Source of the DNA: an uncultured bacterium
GTDB taxonomy: Bacteria; Bacillota; Clostridia; Oscillospirales; Oscillospiraceae
Length of the DNA stretch: 52,660 nt
NCBI GenBank assembly: GCA_947383145.1
Contig: CANDCH010000015.1
Location: 1 to 52,660 of the forward strand
Direction: 5' to 3'
This document shows, in pieces, positions 42,738-51,529 of the stretch (positions within the stretch are counted from its first letter, which is position 1; every line of letters starts with the position of its first letter). A model generated the notes under the pieces. It did not search any database. It was not told where the DNA came from and worked only from the letters and a program-made list of their open reading frames with translations. Made by a program: the position numbers and the translations under genes.

Positions 42738-44555
42738 CTACGCCAGCCCAAGCAGGCGGGCCGCCGTGGATACAATCAGGCACAGCCCCAGGCCCAGGGC
42801 GGTGGGCAGGGCGATGGCCAGCGCCGTCCACCTCACGCTGCCCGTCTCCTTGTAGACCGTCAGGCAGGTGGTGGAGCAGGGCCAGTGGAACAGGGAGAAC
42901 AGCATGGCGCATACCGCCGTCAGCCAGGTCCAGCCCTGCTGGACGAGCAGCTGCCCCAGCGCCGCCAGATCCTCGAACTCCACCAGGCTTCCGGAGGACA
43001 GATAGGCCATCAGCATCACCGGCAGGACGATCTCATTGGCGGGCCAGCCCAGCAGAAATGCCATCAGGATCACCCCATCCAGCCCGAATACCCGGGCGAA
43101 GGGGTCCAGCGCGCCGGTGCAATGGGCCAACAGGGACATATCCCCAAAATTCACATTGGCCATAAGCCAGATCACCGCCCCGGCGGGGGCCGCCACCGCC
43201 ACCGCCCGGCCCAGCACGAACAGGGTGCGGTCCAGCACTGAGCGGACGACAATCTCCCCCACCCGGGGCCTGCGGAAGGGCGGCAGCTCCAGGGCGAAGG
43301 AGGAGGGCATCCCCTTGAGCACCGTGGCGGACAACAGCCGGGAGCAGGCCAGCGTCCCCGCCACCCCCAGCACCAGCGTGCCCAGCAGCAGGGCGGCCCC
43401 CTCCAGGGAGGCCAGCAGGCCGCTCCGCCCGCCCACAAAGAAGATGGTGATGAGGGCGATGAGGGTGGGGAACTTTCCGTTGCAGGGCACCAGGGAAGAG
43501 GTCAGAATGGCAATGAGCCGCTCCCGGGGGCTGTCGATGATGCGGCAGCCGGTGACGCCGCAGGCGTTGCAGCCCATGGACATGCACATGGTCAGGCACT
43601 GCTTGCCGCAGGCCCGGCACTTCTGGAAGGCGTGGTCCATGACGAAGGCCACCCTGGGCAGGTAGCCCAGGTCCTCCAGCAGGGTGAACAGGGGGAAGAA
43701 AATTGCCATGGGGGGCAGCATCACCGCCACCACCCAGGCGGTCACCCGGTACACCCCGTCCAGCAGGATGCCGGACAGCCACGCCGGGGCCCCCGCCAGC
43801 CAGCCCTCCAGCGCCTCCCCAAGCCGGGCGAACAGGGCCGTGAGCAGGGCGGACGGCCCGTTGGCCCCCGCCACCGTCAGCCACACCACCAGGCCGAACA
43901 GCAGCAGCATCAGCGGGATGCCGGTGCTCTTGGAGGTAAGCAGGCGGTCCAGCCGCCGCTGGCGGCGCAGCCGGTCCGCCCGCTGGCTGCGCACCGCCTG
44001 GGCGGCGTACCGCTCCGCCAGCGTGACCCGCTCCTGGGGCTCCCGCCGGGGGGCGGCGGGAAGCTCCGACTGCGCCAGCCGCGCAATGGCGGCCTTCAGT
44101 TCCTCCAGTCCGTTCTGGCGGCCTCCGGCGGCGCCCACCACAGGCACCCCAAGCCGCTGGGACAGGGCGGGCAGGTCCACCTCCACCCCCAGCCGCTCCG
44201 CCTCGTCCATCAGGTTGACGCACACCAGCACCCGCCCCGTCAGCTCCAGCACCTGGAGCACCAGGATCAGATTGCGCTCCAGGCAGGTGGCGTCGCACAC
44301 CACCACCACCCCGTCCGCCTGGCCGCTTTGGATGTAGTCCCGGGCCACCGCCTCCTCCCGGGAGTGGGCCGCGAGAGAGTAAGTACCGGGCAGGTCCACC
44401 AGCTGATACTCCCGCCCCTGGTAGGTATACTCCCCCCGGGCCGTGGCCACTGTCTTCCCCGCCCAGTTCCCTGTGTGCTGCCGGAGCCCGGTCAGGGCGT
44501 TGAACAGGGTGGACTTGCCCACGTTGGGGTTGCCCGCCAGCGCCACCCGGGTCAT
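42738..44555 (-). CDS. feoB: Ferrous iron transporter FeoB
   Basis: The membrane Fe2+ uptake protein, 605 residues. An N-terminal G domain has G1 GNPNVGKST, G3 DLPGTYSL and G4 NLMDEAE. Membrane domains contain the two Gate motifs with conserved Cys (GCNACGVTGCR and LVPCNGKFPTLIAL). FeoB is often 650-770 residues; this is a short version with compact linker and C-terminal parts. The start overlaps the feoA stop by four bases. It ends near the bidirectional terminator. Confidence 0.94.
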   Translation of the reverse strand: MTRVALAGNPNVGKSTLFNALTGLRQHTGNWAGKTVATARGEYTYQGREYQLVDLPGTYSLAAHSREEAVARDYIQSGQADGVVVVCDATCLERNLILVLQVLELTGRVLVCVNLMDEAERLGVEVDLPALSQRLGVPVVGAAGGRQNGLEELKAAIARLAQSELPAAPRREPQERVTLAERYAAQAVRSQRADRLRRQRRLDRLLTSKSTGIPLMLLLFGLVVWLTVAGANGPSALLTALFARLGEALEGWLAGAPAWLSGILLDGVYRVTAWVVAVMLPPMAIFFPLFTLLEDLGYLPRVAFVMDHAFQKCRACGKQCLTMCMSMGCNACGVTGCRIIDSPRERLIAILTSSLVPCNGKFPTLIALITIFFVGGRSGLLASLEGAALLLGTLVLGVAGTLACSRLLSATVLKGMPSSFALELPPFRRPRVGEIVVRSVLDRTLFVLGRAVAVAAPAGAVIWLMANVNFGDMSLLAHCTGALDPFARVFGLDGVILMAFLLGWPANEIVLPVMLMAYLSSGSLVEFEDLAALGQLLVQQGWTWLTAVCAMLFSLFHWPCSTTCLTVYKETGSVRWTALAIALPTALGLGLCLIVSTAARLLGLA

Positions 44556-44821
44556 GTGGGCACCGCCTGGGCGGGGGTGGCCTGGGTCCGCCGCTCCAGG
44601 GCCACGCCGTCGGCGTCCGCCCGGCGCAGGGCGATGAGCGCCCCCCGAATGAGATAGGCGCAGGGGTCTCCAGCGGGGCTTCTCAGCACGCAGGTCACCC
44701 GGGTGCCCCGCACCAGCCCCAGGTCGGTGAGCCGCCGGTCCATGGCGGGCCCCGCGTCCACCTGGGTCACATAAGCGCTCTCTCCCTCCCGGAGCGCCGA
44801 CAAACACAATGCTTCATACAT
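44552..44821 (-). CDS. feoA: FeoA-domain protein
   Basis: An 89-residue SH3-like protein that accompanies FeoB. It has MDRRLTDLGLVRGTRVTCVLRSPAGDP and YLIRGALIALRRADAD, the core of the family. A 20-residue Ala/Thr/Pro-rich tail follows. GGAGCTG lies before ATG 44821. I found no clear promoter or Fur box in the 85 bases upstream, and a strong terminator for the previous gene stands at 44907-44958. Confidence 0.9.
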   Translation of the reverse strand: MYEALCLSALREGESAYVTQVDAGPAMDRRLTDLGLVRGTRVTCVLRSPAGDPCAYLIRGALIALRRADADGVALERRTQATPAQAVPT

Positions 44822-44906
44822 ATTGACAGCTCCTTTCCGGCGCGGACCGTCCCGCGGACGGCCCGCAAGCTATCCTATGGCGCGCCGTCCCCCGGTGTGC
44901 CTGACG

Positions 44907-44958
44907 GCGCAAAAAGGGGGAGCGGCTCCCCGGGACCGCTCCCCCTTTTTGCGCTTTT
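44907..44958. terminator. Very strong terminator hairpin
   Basis: A perfect 19-bp stem (44907-44925 with 44936-44954) includes A5/T5 blocks. It stands directly after the 5'-nucleotidase gene on the minus strand. Its symmetry would let it work in both directions. Confidence 0.9.
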
Positions 44959-46851
44959 CTATCTTTGTTTTTTTCGCCGGACCCGCCGCACAATCCACAC
45001 CCCCAGCGCAATCAGCGCCAGCACCGCCGCGATGGCGGCGATAGTGAACTCATTGGGGTTCATCAGCAACTTGACCGGGGACCAGCTGGCCTCCACCAGC
45101 TTCCGCCCGTCGGGCTGGGCGTATTTCCCGTCCACCTCTCCCCCCATGGACTGGAGGTAGCGGGCGATGGCGTTCCATTCCTTCACCTCGTTCCCCTGGG
45201 CGTCGTGAACGATGTAATCCTCCAGCCGGTCCATGTCGATGGGGTTCCCGGACGCATCCCGGGCGGTGATGGTAAGCAGGCCGAAGGACGAGCTCTCCGC
45301 CGCCCCCAGCATCTGCCCGCAGTACAGCCCGGTGACCACCCGGTACAGCTGATCGTCGTTGATGGCCGCGCCCGCGCCGTCCGGGCCCAGCAGGGAGACC
45401 GCCGCCGTCTTGTTGAAGAACATCCGGTTGGTGTTGTAGTACGCCCCCACCCCGGAATAGTACAGCCGGGCGGCGGGCATGAGCTGGGACACGGAGGCGT
45501 CCACCTCAATGGCGTTTTTCACATCCGCCCCGGTGAGCCACACCGCCACCAGCGGATATCCCGGCACGCCGTCCGCCCCGATGCCCAGGGAGGCGGCGTT
45601 GAACACGTCGGACACGGTGAGGTCCCCCACGGCGAAGGACTCCCGGATCACCCCCGACGCGGTGAGGGCCAGATCCACCGGCTCCCCGGTGGCCTCCTCC
45701 ACCGCCCACTTGTAGGCGTCGGACAGAAGGTTGCCCAGGGTGGACTCGTGGCGGGTGGCGTAAATCTCATCCACGCTCTCAAAGGGGTAGGGATTGCGGG
45801 CCAGCACCTGGTCGAAGGTCATGCCGAACCGGCTGAGGTAGTTCTCATCCACCTCTTTTTTATACCCTTCCACCAGACCGGCGATGCCGGGGTCCTCCGC
45901 CAGAGCGCCGTCGATGGGGACGAGCGCATAGTCCGTGAGGCTCACCTCGCCGCTGGGCTTGTAGTCCATGGACACCACGCCCAGGTTTTTGGAGTACTCC
46001 CCGGCGGACACAATCCAGGTATCGCCCACCCGGATGGGCTGCCCCAGAGTGCTGTGGGTGTGGCCGGACACGATCAGGTTGATGCCGTCCACCTCCCGGG
46101 CCAGCTGGTAGTCCTCCCCCTTCCCGCTGCCGTCGGTGCCCGAGTGGGACAGGCAGACCACCAGGGGCTGGACGCCGTTCTCCTCCCAGCACCTGGCCCG
46201 GGCCTCGTCCGCCACCCGCTGGGCGGTCTGGACGCGGTCCTGGAGCACCATCCCGGACATGGGGGCGCAGGCGTCCGAGTCCACCCCCATAATGCCGAAA
46301 ACAGCAAACCACACCCCGCCCCGCTCCAGCAGGACGTAATCAGACACGCCGTAGCGGTCAAAGGCGTCCCCCACCGCCGCGAACTCCCCCTCCCGGCTGG
46401 GGAGCAGGTAGTTGGCCTCTACAATGGCGGGCAGGGGGTCCCCGCTGTCCACCGCGGCGTTGAGCATGGAGGCCAGACCGGCGGCGCGGTAGTCGTACTC
46501 GTGGTTGCCGAAGGTGGTTACGTCGTAGCCCATGGCCCCCATCACCCGCAACTCCAGGGCGGAGTCCGCGTAGGCGGTCTGGAACAGGGAGCCCATGGAG
46601 AAATCGCCGCCGTCCACCAGGATCGCGTCCGGGTGGACGGCCTTCTGGGCGTCGATGGCGGTTTTGAGGCGGGCGTAGCCGCCGTATGACCTCCCCGACT
46701 CATCCACGGCGGGGAGAAAATGGGAGTGCATATCGTGGGTGAACAGTACGGTGGCCCGCATGGTGGGCGCACCGGCCAGGGCGGGCAGGACCAGCCCCGC
46801 CGCCAGCAGCAGGGCCAACAGCGGCGCGAACAAACGGCGCAACGGTTTCAT
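44959..46851 (-). CDS. Surface-anchored 5'-nucleotidase/cyclic phosphodiesterase
   Basis: A 630-residue exported metallophosphoesterase. A signal peptide (1-29) is followed by a calcineurin-like domain: LFTHDMHSHF, LVDGGDFSMGS, FGNHEYDY, then VSGHTHSTLGQP and SAGEYSKNLG. A 5'-nucleotidase C-terminal domain (LGNLLSDAYKWA, LALTASGVIRESF) follows. The protein ends with one membrane helix and an Arg/Lys tail (RRVRRKKQR), an anchor. It should release nucleosides and phosphate from external nucleotides. AAGGAGG precedes ATG 46851. Confidence 0.9.
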   Translation of the reverse strand: MKPLRRLFAPLLALLLAAGLVLPALAGAPTMRATVLFTHDMHSHFLPAVDESGRSYGGYARLKTAIDAQKAVHPDAILVDGGDFSMGSLFQTAYADSALELRVMGAMGYDVTTFGNHEYDYRAAGLASMLNAAVDSGDPLPAIVEANYLLPSREGEFAAVGDAFDRYGVSDYVLLERGGVWFAVFGIMGVDSDACAPMSGMVLQDRVQTAQRVADEARARCWEENGVQPLVVCLSHSGTDGSGKGEDYQLAREVDGINLIVSGHTHSTLGQPIRVGDTWIVSAGEYSKNLGVVSMDYKPSGEVSLTDYALVPIDGALAEDPGIAGLVEGYKKEVDENYLSRFGMTFDQVLARNPYPFESVDEIYATRHESTLGNLLSDAYKWAVEEATGEPVDLALTASGVIRESFAVGDLTVSDVFNAASLGIGADGVPGYPLVAVWLTGADVKNAIEVDASVSQLMPAARLYYSGVGAYYNTNRMFFNKTAAVSLLGPDGAGAAINDDQLYRVVTGLYCGQMLGAAESSSFGLLTITARDASGNPIDMDRLEDYIVHDAQGNEVKEWNAIARYLQSMGGEVDGKYAQPDGRKLVEASWSPVKLLMNPNEFTIAAIAAVLALIALGVWIVRRVRRKKQR

Positions 46852-46903
46852 GGGGATATCCTCCTTGGTGTGCTTGTCTGCCCCTATTCTGCCACAATCC
46901 GGG

Positions 46904-46963
46904 AAAAATAGCAAGGCCCTCCCGGCGGGAGGGCCCCGGCTCCGCCGGATGCGGCGGAGCCGC
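46904..46963 (-). terminator. Double hairpin after the rhomboid-like gene
   Basis: Two GC-rich hairpins lie in tandem: an arm pair GGCTCCGCCG/CGGCGGAGCC (about 46937-46963) and GGCCCTCCC/GGGAGGGCC (46915-46935). The second is followed on the minus strand by TTGCTATTTTT. They separate the rhomboid-like gene from the nucleotidase gene. Confidence 0.7.
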
Positions 46964-46964
46964 C

Positions 46965-47816
46965 TCAGTCCTGGCGGATATGAATATGGTTGTTGATGTG
47001 GTTGGCGCAGTAGCAGTAATATCCGTCGCACTTGGAGCAGTAGCGGAACTCCATATTGGGGTCGTCCTGGTCGGTGAGGCCGCACACGGCGCACTTATGG
47101 AGGTAGCCGCCGGTCTCCCGCGCCTTCTTTTCCGCCTGACGGCGGGCCCGCTTGAAATTGATCACCTGGGGGTCCGCCCGGCGGCGGACAAAGCCCAGCT
47201 TCATGGACCAGAAGGGCCAGGTGAAGATGAAATAGTTGATAAAGCTGGGCACGGCCAGCAAAACCACAATGGGGCCGATCCGCACTCCGTCCAACAGGAT
47301 GAGGGCCACGTCCAGCAGGGCCAGCCACTTCATCTTGACGGGCAGCACAAACATGAACAGCACCTGCATCTCGCTGTACATGGTGGCGATGACCAGGAAG
47401 AAGGACAGATGGATGTAATACATGCTGATGGTCCCCAAAACCATCCCGCCCAGAACGGACCACAGTGCGCCGCACAGGTAGAACAGGCTGAACTTGGCCG
47501 TGCCCCACTCCCGCTCCAGCATCCGGCCCGTCCAGTAGATCACATAACAGCCCAGCAACAAATAAAAGGGGTTGCTGCTGGTGGGCACCAGAATAAAGGT
47601 GACCAGCCGCCACACCTGGCCCTGGAGAATCGCCGGTCGGTAAAACATCAGCCAGGACACAAGGCTCTTTCTCAGGAGCAGCTCCATCAGCATCTCCGTC
47701 AGGCCCACCGCCGCCTGCCCGACGGCAATGTACAGGGCCAGGTTGGGAACGCCGAACCGGGGGTGCTTGGCGCAGAACCGGTCGATAGGGCCGTAGTGGT
47801 CGTTTCGGAACATCAT
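46965..47816 (-). CDS. Rhomboid-like membrane protein with zinc-ribbon tail
   Basis: A 283-residue protein with about six membrane helices. WRLVTFILVPTSSNPFYLL and MLEREWGTAKFSLFYLCGA follow the rhomboid fold, in which a W-R motif and an EREWG loop are typical. The catalytic GxSG is not seen (the matching place reads IHLSFF), so it is probably an inactive rhomboid relative. The C-terminal 40 residues carry KCAVCG, YCSKC and CYC with two His, a zinc-binding tail. GAGGAGG precedes ATG 47816. A perfect 12-bp palindrome, TTCCAATTGGAA (47876-47887), lies in its promoter region. Confidence 0.72.
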   Translation of the reverse strand: MMFRNDHYGPIDRFCAKHPRFGVPNLALYIAVGQAAVGLTEMLMELLLRKSLVSWLMFYRPAILQGQVWRLVTFILVPTSSNPFYLLLGCYVIYWTGRMLEREWGTAKFSLFYLCGALWSVLGGMVLGTISMYYIHLSFFLVIATMYSEMQVLFMFVLPVKMKWLALLDVALILLDGVRIGPIVVLLAVPSFINYFIFTWPFWSMKLGFVRRRADPQVINFKRARRQAEKKARETGGYLHKCAVCGLTDQDDPNMEFRYCSKCDGYYCYCANHINNHIHIRQD

Positions 47817-47909
47817 CGGAATTCCTCCTCGCGGGCGCCGCCCGCATTCAAATGCGCAGGTATTATTATAGCCGCTTCCAATTGGAAAGTAATCAATAAA
47901 CTGTAAATA

Positions 47910-48070
47910 GAAGCGCGGAGCCGTCGCGAGCCGTGCGGATGGAGCGGAGCGAAAGCAAAAGCCCAAGACCCACATAGTGGGGCCGGGTTTTGCTTGAGGC
48001 GCAGCGAAGCCGCACGCCGCGAGCAGGCGGAGCGTGACAGCGGAGAAGCGCGGAGCCGTCGCGAGCCGTG
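47910..48070. repeat. Structured dispersed repeat, copy 1
   Basis: Bases 47910-48039 form an element related to 50639-50770. Two stems are visible: AAGCAAAA (47953-47960) with TTTTGCTT (47988-47995), and CGTGCGG (47932-47938) with CCGCACG (48010-48016). The first 26 bases recur exactly at 48045-48070, directly before the tmcAL stop. The element could be a REP/MITE-like sequence or a structured RNA. Confidence 0.75.
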
Positions 48071-48071
48071 C

Positions 48072-49193
48072 TCATACCATCACCGGGCTGTGGGTCCACT
48101 CCGCCCCGCAGCCTCCCGGCTCCCGGCGGCACAGCTCGTAGAAATCGGTGCACCGGGCCTCCAGCTCCAAAAGGGGGAACCCCTTCCCGTGGGCGGGCTT
48201 GGTGACAATGGGCAGGGCCGCCCGGTCCTTCATCTCCCGCAGGAGCGCCCGGCCCCGTCCGCCGGCCCCCAGCACCCGGAGATAGGGCGGATGCTCCGGC
48301 CTGTCGCTGGCCCGCAGCCCCAGCGCCCCCCACAGCGCCATGCGCCGGATGCGGGCGTGGGCGTACCGCTTAGTCTTGGCCAGGGCATAGACCTCCTCCA
48401 GGGTCCGCCCGCCGCGCACCGCCTGGTACAGCCGGGCGTCCAACCCCTCGCCGCTGTCCGGCAGGGCGGCGAAGTCCTCCGGCTCCATGGCCCGCAGCCG
48501 GGACAGCGCCCCCCGCTCCCCGGATCGGAGGCTTGCGGGATTGTCCGCGGGCAGCGCTCCGGCCAGCATCCGCTCCCGGAGGAAGGAGGCGGAGGGATAC
48601 GCCGGGTGGTCCCCTCCATCGTGGCCCGCCCCGGCGCGGAGAACGGCGACGGGCTTGATCGGGCTGTTCAGGGCGTTCAGCGCCCGGATGTACTCTACGC
48701 CCAGGTTGTTGTTGGGATGGGACAACAGTCTGGCCAGATCCTCACCCAGCAGCTTCTCCACCGCCGCCTGACGGCAGGCGGCGAAGGGCAGTCCCTCATC
48801 CAAAAACCGGCGCAGCCCGGTCCGATACTTCGGGCTGTCCAGGCAGTCCGCCACCTGCCGGAGCTTCTCCACATCGCCGCACTCGCTGCCAAAGGACATG
48901 CGGGTCACCACCCCCGTGGCCGCCAGGATCTCCACCGCCCCCCGGGCGAAGGACTCCGCCGACGACACCGCCCACACCGTTGGCAGCTCCAGGACCAGAT
49001 CCGCGCCCCCCTCCAGGGCGGCCCGGGCCCGGGTCCACTTGTCCAGCACGGCGCAGTCCCCCCGCTGGACAAAGTTGCCGCTCATCACGGCCACCACGGC
49101 GCAGTCCCCCAGCATCCGCCGGGTTTCCCGGATGTGGAGGGCGTGCCCGGCGTGAAAGGGGTTGTACTCCGCCACGATGCCCACCGCGTCCAT
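48072..49193 (-). CDS. tmcAL: tRNA(Met) cytidine acetate ligase
   Basis: A 373-residue enzyme that uses acetate and ATP to make N4-acetylcytidine at the wobble base of elongator tRNA-Met. The N-terminal nucleotidyltransferase motif VGIVAEYNPFHAGH and the SGNFVQRGD segment are hallmarks of TmcAL (formerly DUF795/YlbM). YPSASFLRERML and the basic C-terminal domain also fit. GGAGG lies nine bases before ATG 49193. It is divergent from ackA, whose product works on the same acetate pool. Confidence 0.92.
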   Translation of the reverse strand: MDAVGIVAEYNPFHAGHALHIRETRRMLGDCAVVAVMSGNFVQRGDCAVLDKWTRARAALEGGADLVLELPTVWAVSSAESFARGAVEILAATGVVTRMSFGSECGDVEKLRQVADCLDSPKYRTGLRRFLDEGLPFAACRQAAVEKLLGEDLARLLSHPNNNLGVEYIRALNALNSPIKPVAVLRAGAGHDGGDHPAYPSASFLRERMLAGALPADNPASLRSGERGALSRLRAMEPEDFAALPDSGEGLDARLYQAVRGGRTLEEVYALAKTKRYAHARIRRMALWGALGLRASDRPEHPPYLRVLGAGGRGRALLREMKDRAALPIVTKPAHGKGFPLLELEARCTDFYELCRREPGGCGAEWTHSPVMV

Positions 49194-49273
49194 CCCATCC
49201 GCCTCCTCATTGAGAAAAACCGCGCCCCTATGGGCCTATCCTCGCACTTCTTTGTTCAAAACGCGAAAAATGC

Positions 49274-49302
49274 TTGCGGTTTCTCCGCCGGTGTAGTATA
49301 AT
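49274..49302 (+). promoter_or_regulatory. Promoter of ackA
   Basis: TTGCGG at 49274-49279 and TATAAT at 49297-49302 with 17 bases between. The leader to ackA is about 135 bases and I see no known riboswitch in it. Confidence 0.7.
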
Positions 49303-49444
49303 GTGTCCGTTCATACGGCCGCAGAGCGGTCACGGCACGCTTTGCCGCCCCCATTATATACGCGGGAGCCGCCAAAGTAAAGCCCGGACCCTGCGATTTC
49401 AGAGGGCCACCGCCACCGGGGCCTGAAACAAAGGAGTGCGGAAC

Positions 49445-50638
49445 ATGAAAGTTCTCGTCATCAACGCCGGCAGCTCGTCCTTGAAATACCAGCTGCTGGA
49501 CACCGGCAGCCGCGAGGTCCTGGCCAAGGGCCTGTGCGAGCGCATCGGCATCGACGGCAAATTCACCTACAAGGCCCCCGGCAAGCCCACCGTGGACGCG
49601 GCGGACGTCACCATGCCCACCCATGCCGAGGCCATCCAGGCGGTGCTGGCCGCCCTGGTCAACCCTGAGGGCGGCGTCATCTCCTCCATGGGCGAGATCG
49701 ACGCGGTGGGCCACCGGGTGGTCCACGGCGCGGAGACCTTCGCCTGCTCCGTTCGGATCGACGGCAAGGTGATGGCCTCCCTGGAGGAGTGCGTCCCCCT
49801 GGCCCCCCTCCACAACCCCGCCAACATCACCGGCATCAAGGCGTGCTCCAAAGTCATGGGCCCCGACGTGCCCCAGGTGGCCGTGTTCGACACCGCCTTC
49901 CACCAGACCATGCCCCCCGTGGCCTACACCTATCCCCTGCCCTACGAGTACTACGAGCAGGACAAGGTCCGCCGCTACGGCTTCCACGGCACCAGCCACC
50001 GCTATGTGGCCCAGCGGGCGGCGGACATGCTGGGCAAGCCCATCGAGACGCTGAAGCTCATCTCCTGCCACCTGGGCAACGGCTCCTCCATCGCCGCCGT
50101 TTCCGGCGGAAAGAGCGTGGACACCTCCATGGGCTTCACCCCCCTGGCCGGCCTGCCCATGGGCACCCGGTCCGGCGACCTGGACGCGGGCATCCTGGAG
50201 TACCTGATGGGCCGCCACGGCATGGACATCAAGGAGATGGTGTCCGTGCTGAACAAGAAATCCGGCGTGCTGGGCGTGTCCGGCGTGTCCTCCGACTTCC
50301 GGGACCTGTGCGCCGCCCGGGACCAGGGCAACGCCCGCGCGGCCCTGGCGCTGGACATGTTCACCTACGGCGTGAAGAAGTACATCGGGGCCTACGCCGC
50401 CGCCATGGGCGGGGTGGACGCCATCATCTTTACCGCCGGCGTGGGCGAGAACGACGCCCAGCAGCGCATGGCCATCGCCTCCGGGCTGGAGTTCATGGGC
50501 GTGAAGATGGACCCGGACGCCAACAACATCCGGGGCAAGGAGGCCATTATCTCCGCCATCGACTCCAAGGTGAAGGTGCTGCTCATCCCCACCAACGAGG
50601 AGCTGATGATCGCCCTGGACACCGCGGAGCTGGCGTAA
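49445..50638 (+). CDS. ackA: Acetate kinase
   Basis: Converts acetyl phosphate and ADP into acetate and ATP, the energy-yielding step of acetate fermentation. The 397-residue product has the ASKHA-fold motifs NAGSSSLKYQLLD, YGFHGTSHRYVA, HLGNGSSIAAV and FTAGVGEN. ATG 49445 has AAAGGAG nine bases upstream; an in-frame GTG nine bases earlier sits inside that site. No phosphotransacetylase gene is adjacent. Its stop is followed at once by copy 2 of the structured repeat. Confidence 0.97.
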   Translation: MKVLVINAGSSSLKYQLLDTGSREVLAKGLCERIGIDGKFTYKAPGKPTVDAADVTMPTHAEAIQAVLAALVNPEGGVISSMGEIDAVGHRVVHGAETFACSVRIDGKVMASLEECVPLAPLHNPANITGIKACSKVMGPDVPQVAVFDTAFHQTMPPVAYTYPLPYEYYEQDKVRRYGFHGTSHRYVAQRAADMLGKPIETLKLISCHLGNGSSIAAVSGGKSVDTSMGFTPLAGLPMGTRSGDLDAGILEYLMGRHGMDIKEMVSVLNKKSGVLGVSGVSSDFRDLCAARDQGNARAALALDMFTYGVKKYIGAYAAAMGGVDAIIFTAGVGENDAQQRMAIASGLEFMGVKMDPDANNIRGKEAIISAIDSKVKVLLIPTNEELMIALDTAELA

Positions 50639-50770
50639 GAAGCGCGGAGCCGTCGTGAGCAGCGCGGATGGACCGGAGCGAGGACAAAAGCCCAAGGAGG
50701 GCCATGGGCCCGGATGGGTTTTGTCCGAGTCGGAGGGAAACCGCGCGTCGCGAACAGGCTTGGCGTGACA
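50639..50770. repeat. Structured dispersed repeat, copy 2
   Basis: The element starts one base after the ackA stop. Its first bases match copy 1 (GAAGCGCGGAGCCGTCG). Stem partners are changed together: GGACAAAA (50682-50689) with TTTTGTCC (50719-50726), and GCGCGG (50662-50667) with CCGCGC (50741-50746). A central CCCA/TGGG extension is also paired. Confidence 0.75.
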
Positions 50771-50782
50771 ACAGGACACAGG

Positions 50783-50813
50783 AAAGCGGCGGAGTATATT
50801 TCCGCCGCTTTTC
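50783..50813 (+). terminator. Terminator of ackA
   Basis: An 11-bp perfect stem (50783-50793 with 50801-50811) is followed by TT and C-rich sequence. It lies beyond the structured repeat, so the ackA mRNA would include the repeat. Confidence 0.8.
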
Positions 50814-51006
50814 AATCGTTCCCCATCCCCGGAACAGGCAGCCCACCCGCTCAGGCGCGATGGAACAGCGCGGACGGCGGAAGACACCTGCAAACGCCGG
50901 AGCACAGCGCAAATGACAGCACGTCACACAGCAGCCGGCCGCGACCGCCGCCTGCCGGGCTGCGCGCCCCTGGGAATACCAAAGGGGCCGCGGCTCCTCG
51001 CAGGGG
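50814..51006. other. Intergenic, no gene seen
   Basis: GC-rich sequence between the ackA terminator and the end of ruvX. Short frames exist but none has support. No clear terminator for ruvX was found. Confidence 0.4.
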
Positions 51007-51426
51007 TCAGGGATTCCTGGCCCGCCACGCCAGATAGCCCTCCAAAATGAGGCTTGCCGCCACCGCGTCCACGTTCTTTTTGTGGGCCTTCATCCTCTTC
51101 CCCGACGCGTGGAGGATCTGGTGGGCCTCGATGGTGGTGCGCCGCTCGTCCCACAGCCGCACCGGCATCCCGGCCTTCTCCTCCACCAGGGCGGCAAAGT
51201 CCCGGCAGAGCTGGGCCCGGGGCCCCTCGGTGCCGTCCATGTTCCGGGGAAAGCCCATCACCAGCTCCTCCGCCTGCCGCTCCCGGGCAATTCCGGCCAG
51301 CTCCTCCGCCACCCGCTCCGGGTTCCGGCCCCGGATCACTGCGGTATATCCCGCCAGCAGCCCGGCGGCGTCGGACACCGCCACCCCTGTCCGGGCGTCG
51401 CCGTAGTCGATTGCCATCACGCGCAT
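51007..51426 (-). CDS. ruvX: RuvX/YqgF putative pre-16S rRNA nuclease
   Basis: A 139-residue RNase-H-fold nuclease implicated in 16S rRNA 5'-end maturation. Motifs: AIDYGDARTGVAVSD with the first Asp, ELVMGFPRNMDGTEG, VRLWDERRTT and the final Asp in KKNVDAVAASLILEGYL. ATG 51426 is seven bases after GGAGGG; the ATG at 51432 is too close and 51417 lies inside the first strand. It is divergent from the rpmG operon. Confidence 0.93.
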   Translation of the reverse strand: MRVMAIDYGDARTGVAVSDAAGLLAGYTAVIRGRNPERVAEELAGIARERQAEELVMGFPRNMDGTEGPRAQLCRDFAALVEEKAGMPVRLWDERRTTIEAHQILHASGKRMKAHKKNVDAVAASLILEGYLAWRARNP

Positions 51427-51494
51427 AGTCATACCCTCCCGTCGCCGCGGGCTCCATCCCCGCATGACACACATTATAAATAAAAAAAGAAGGC

Positions 51495-51523
51495 TTGACA
51501 AGCCCCCCCAGGTGTGATATACT
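51495..51523 (+). promoter_or_regulatory. Promoter of the rpmG-secE-nusG operon
   Basis: TTGACA at 51495-51500 and TATACT at 51518-51523 with 17 bases between: a full consensus, fitting a ribosomal and transcription-factor operon. Confidence 0.9.
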
Positions 51524-51529
51524 GCCCTC

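Noticed and set aside
49303-49444. tRNA or riboswitch in the ackA leader
   Set aside because: No cloverleaf, no TTCGA T-arm and no known riboswitch core could be found in the leader.
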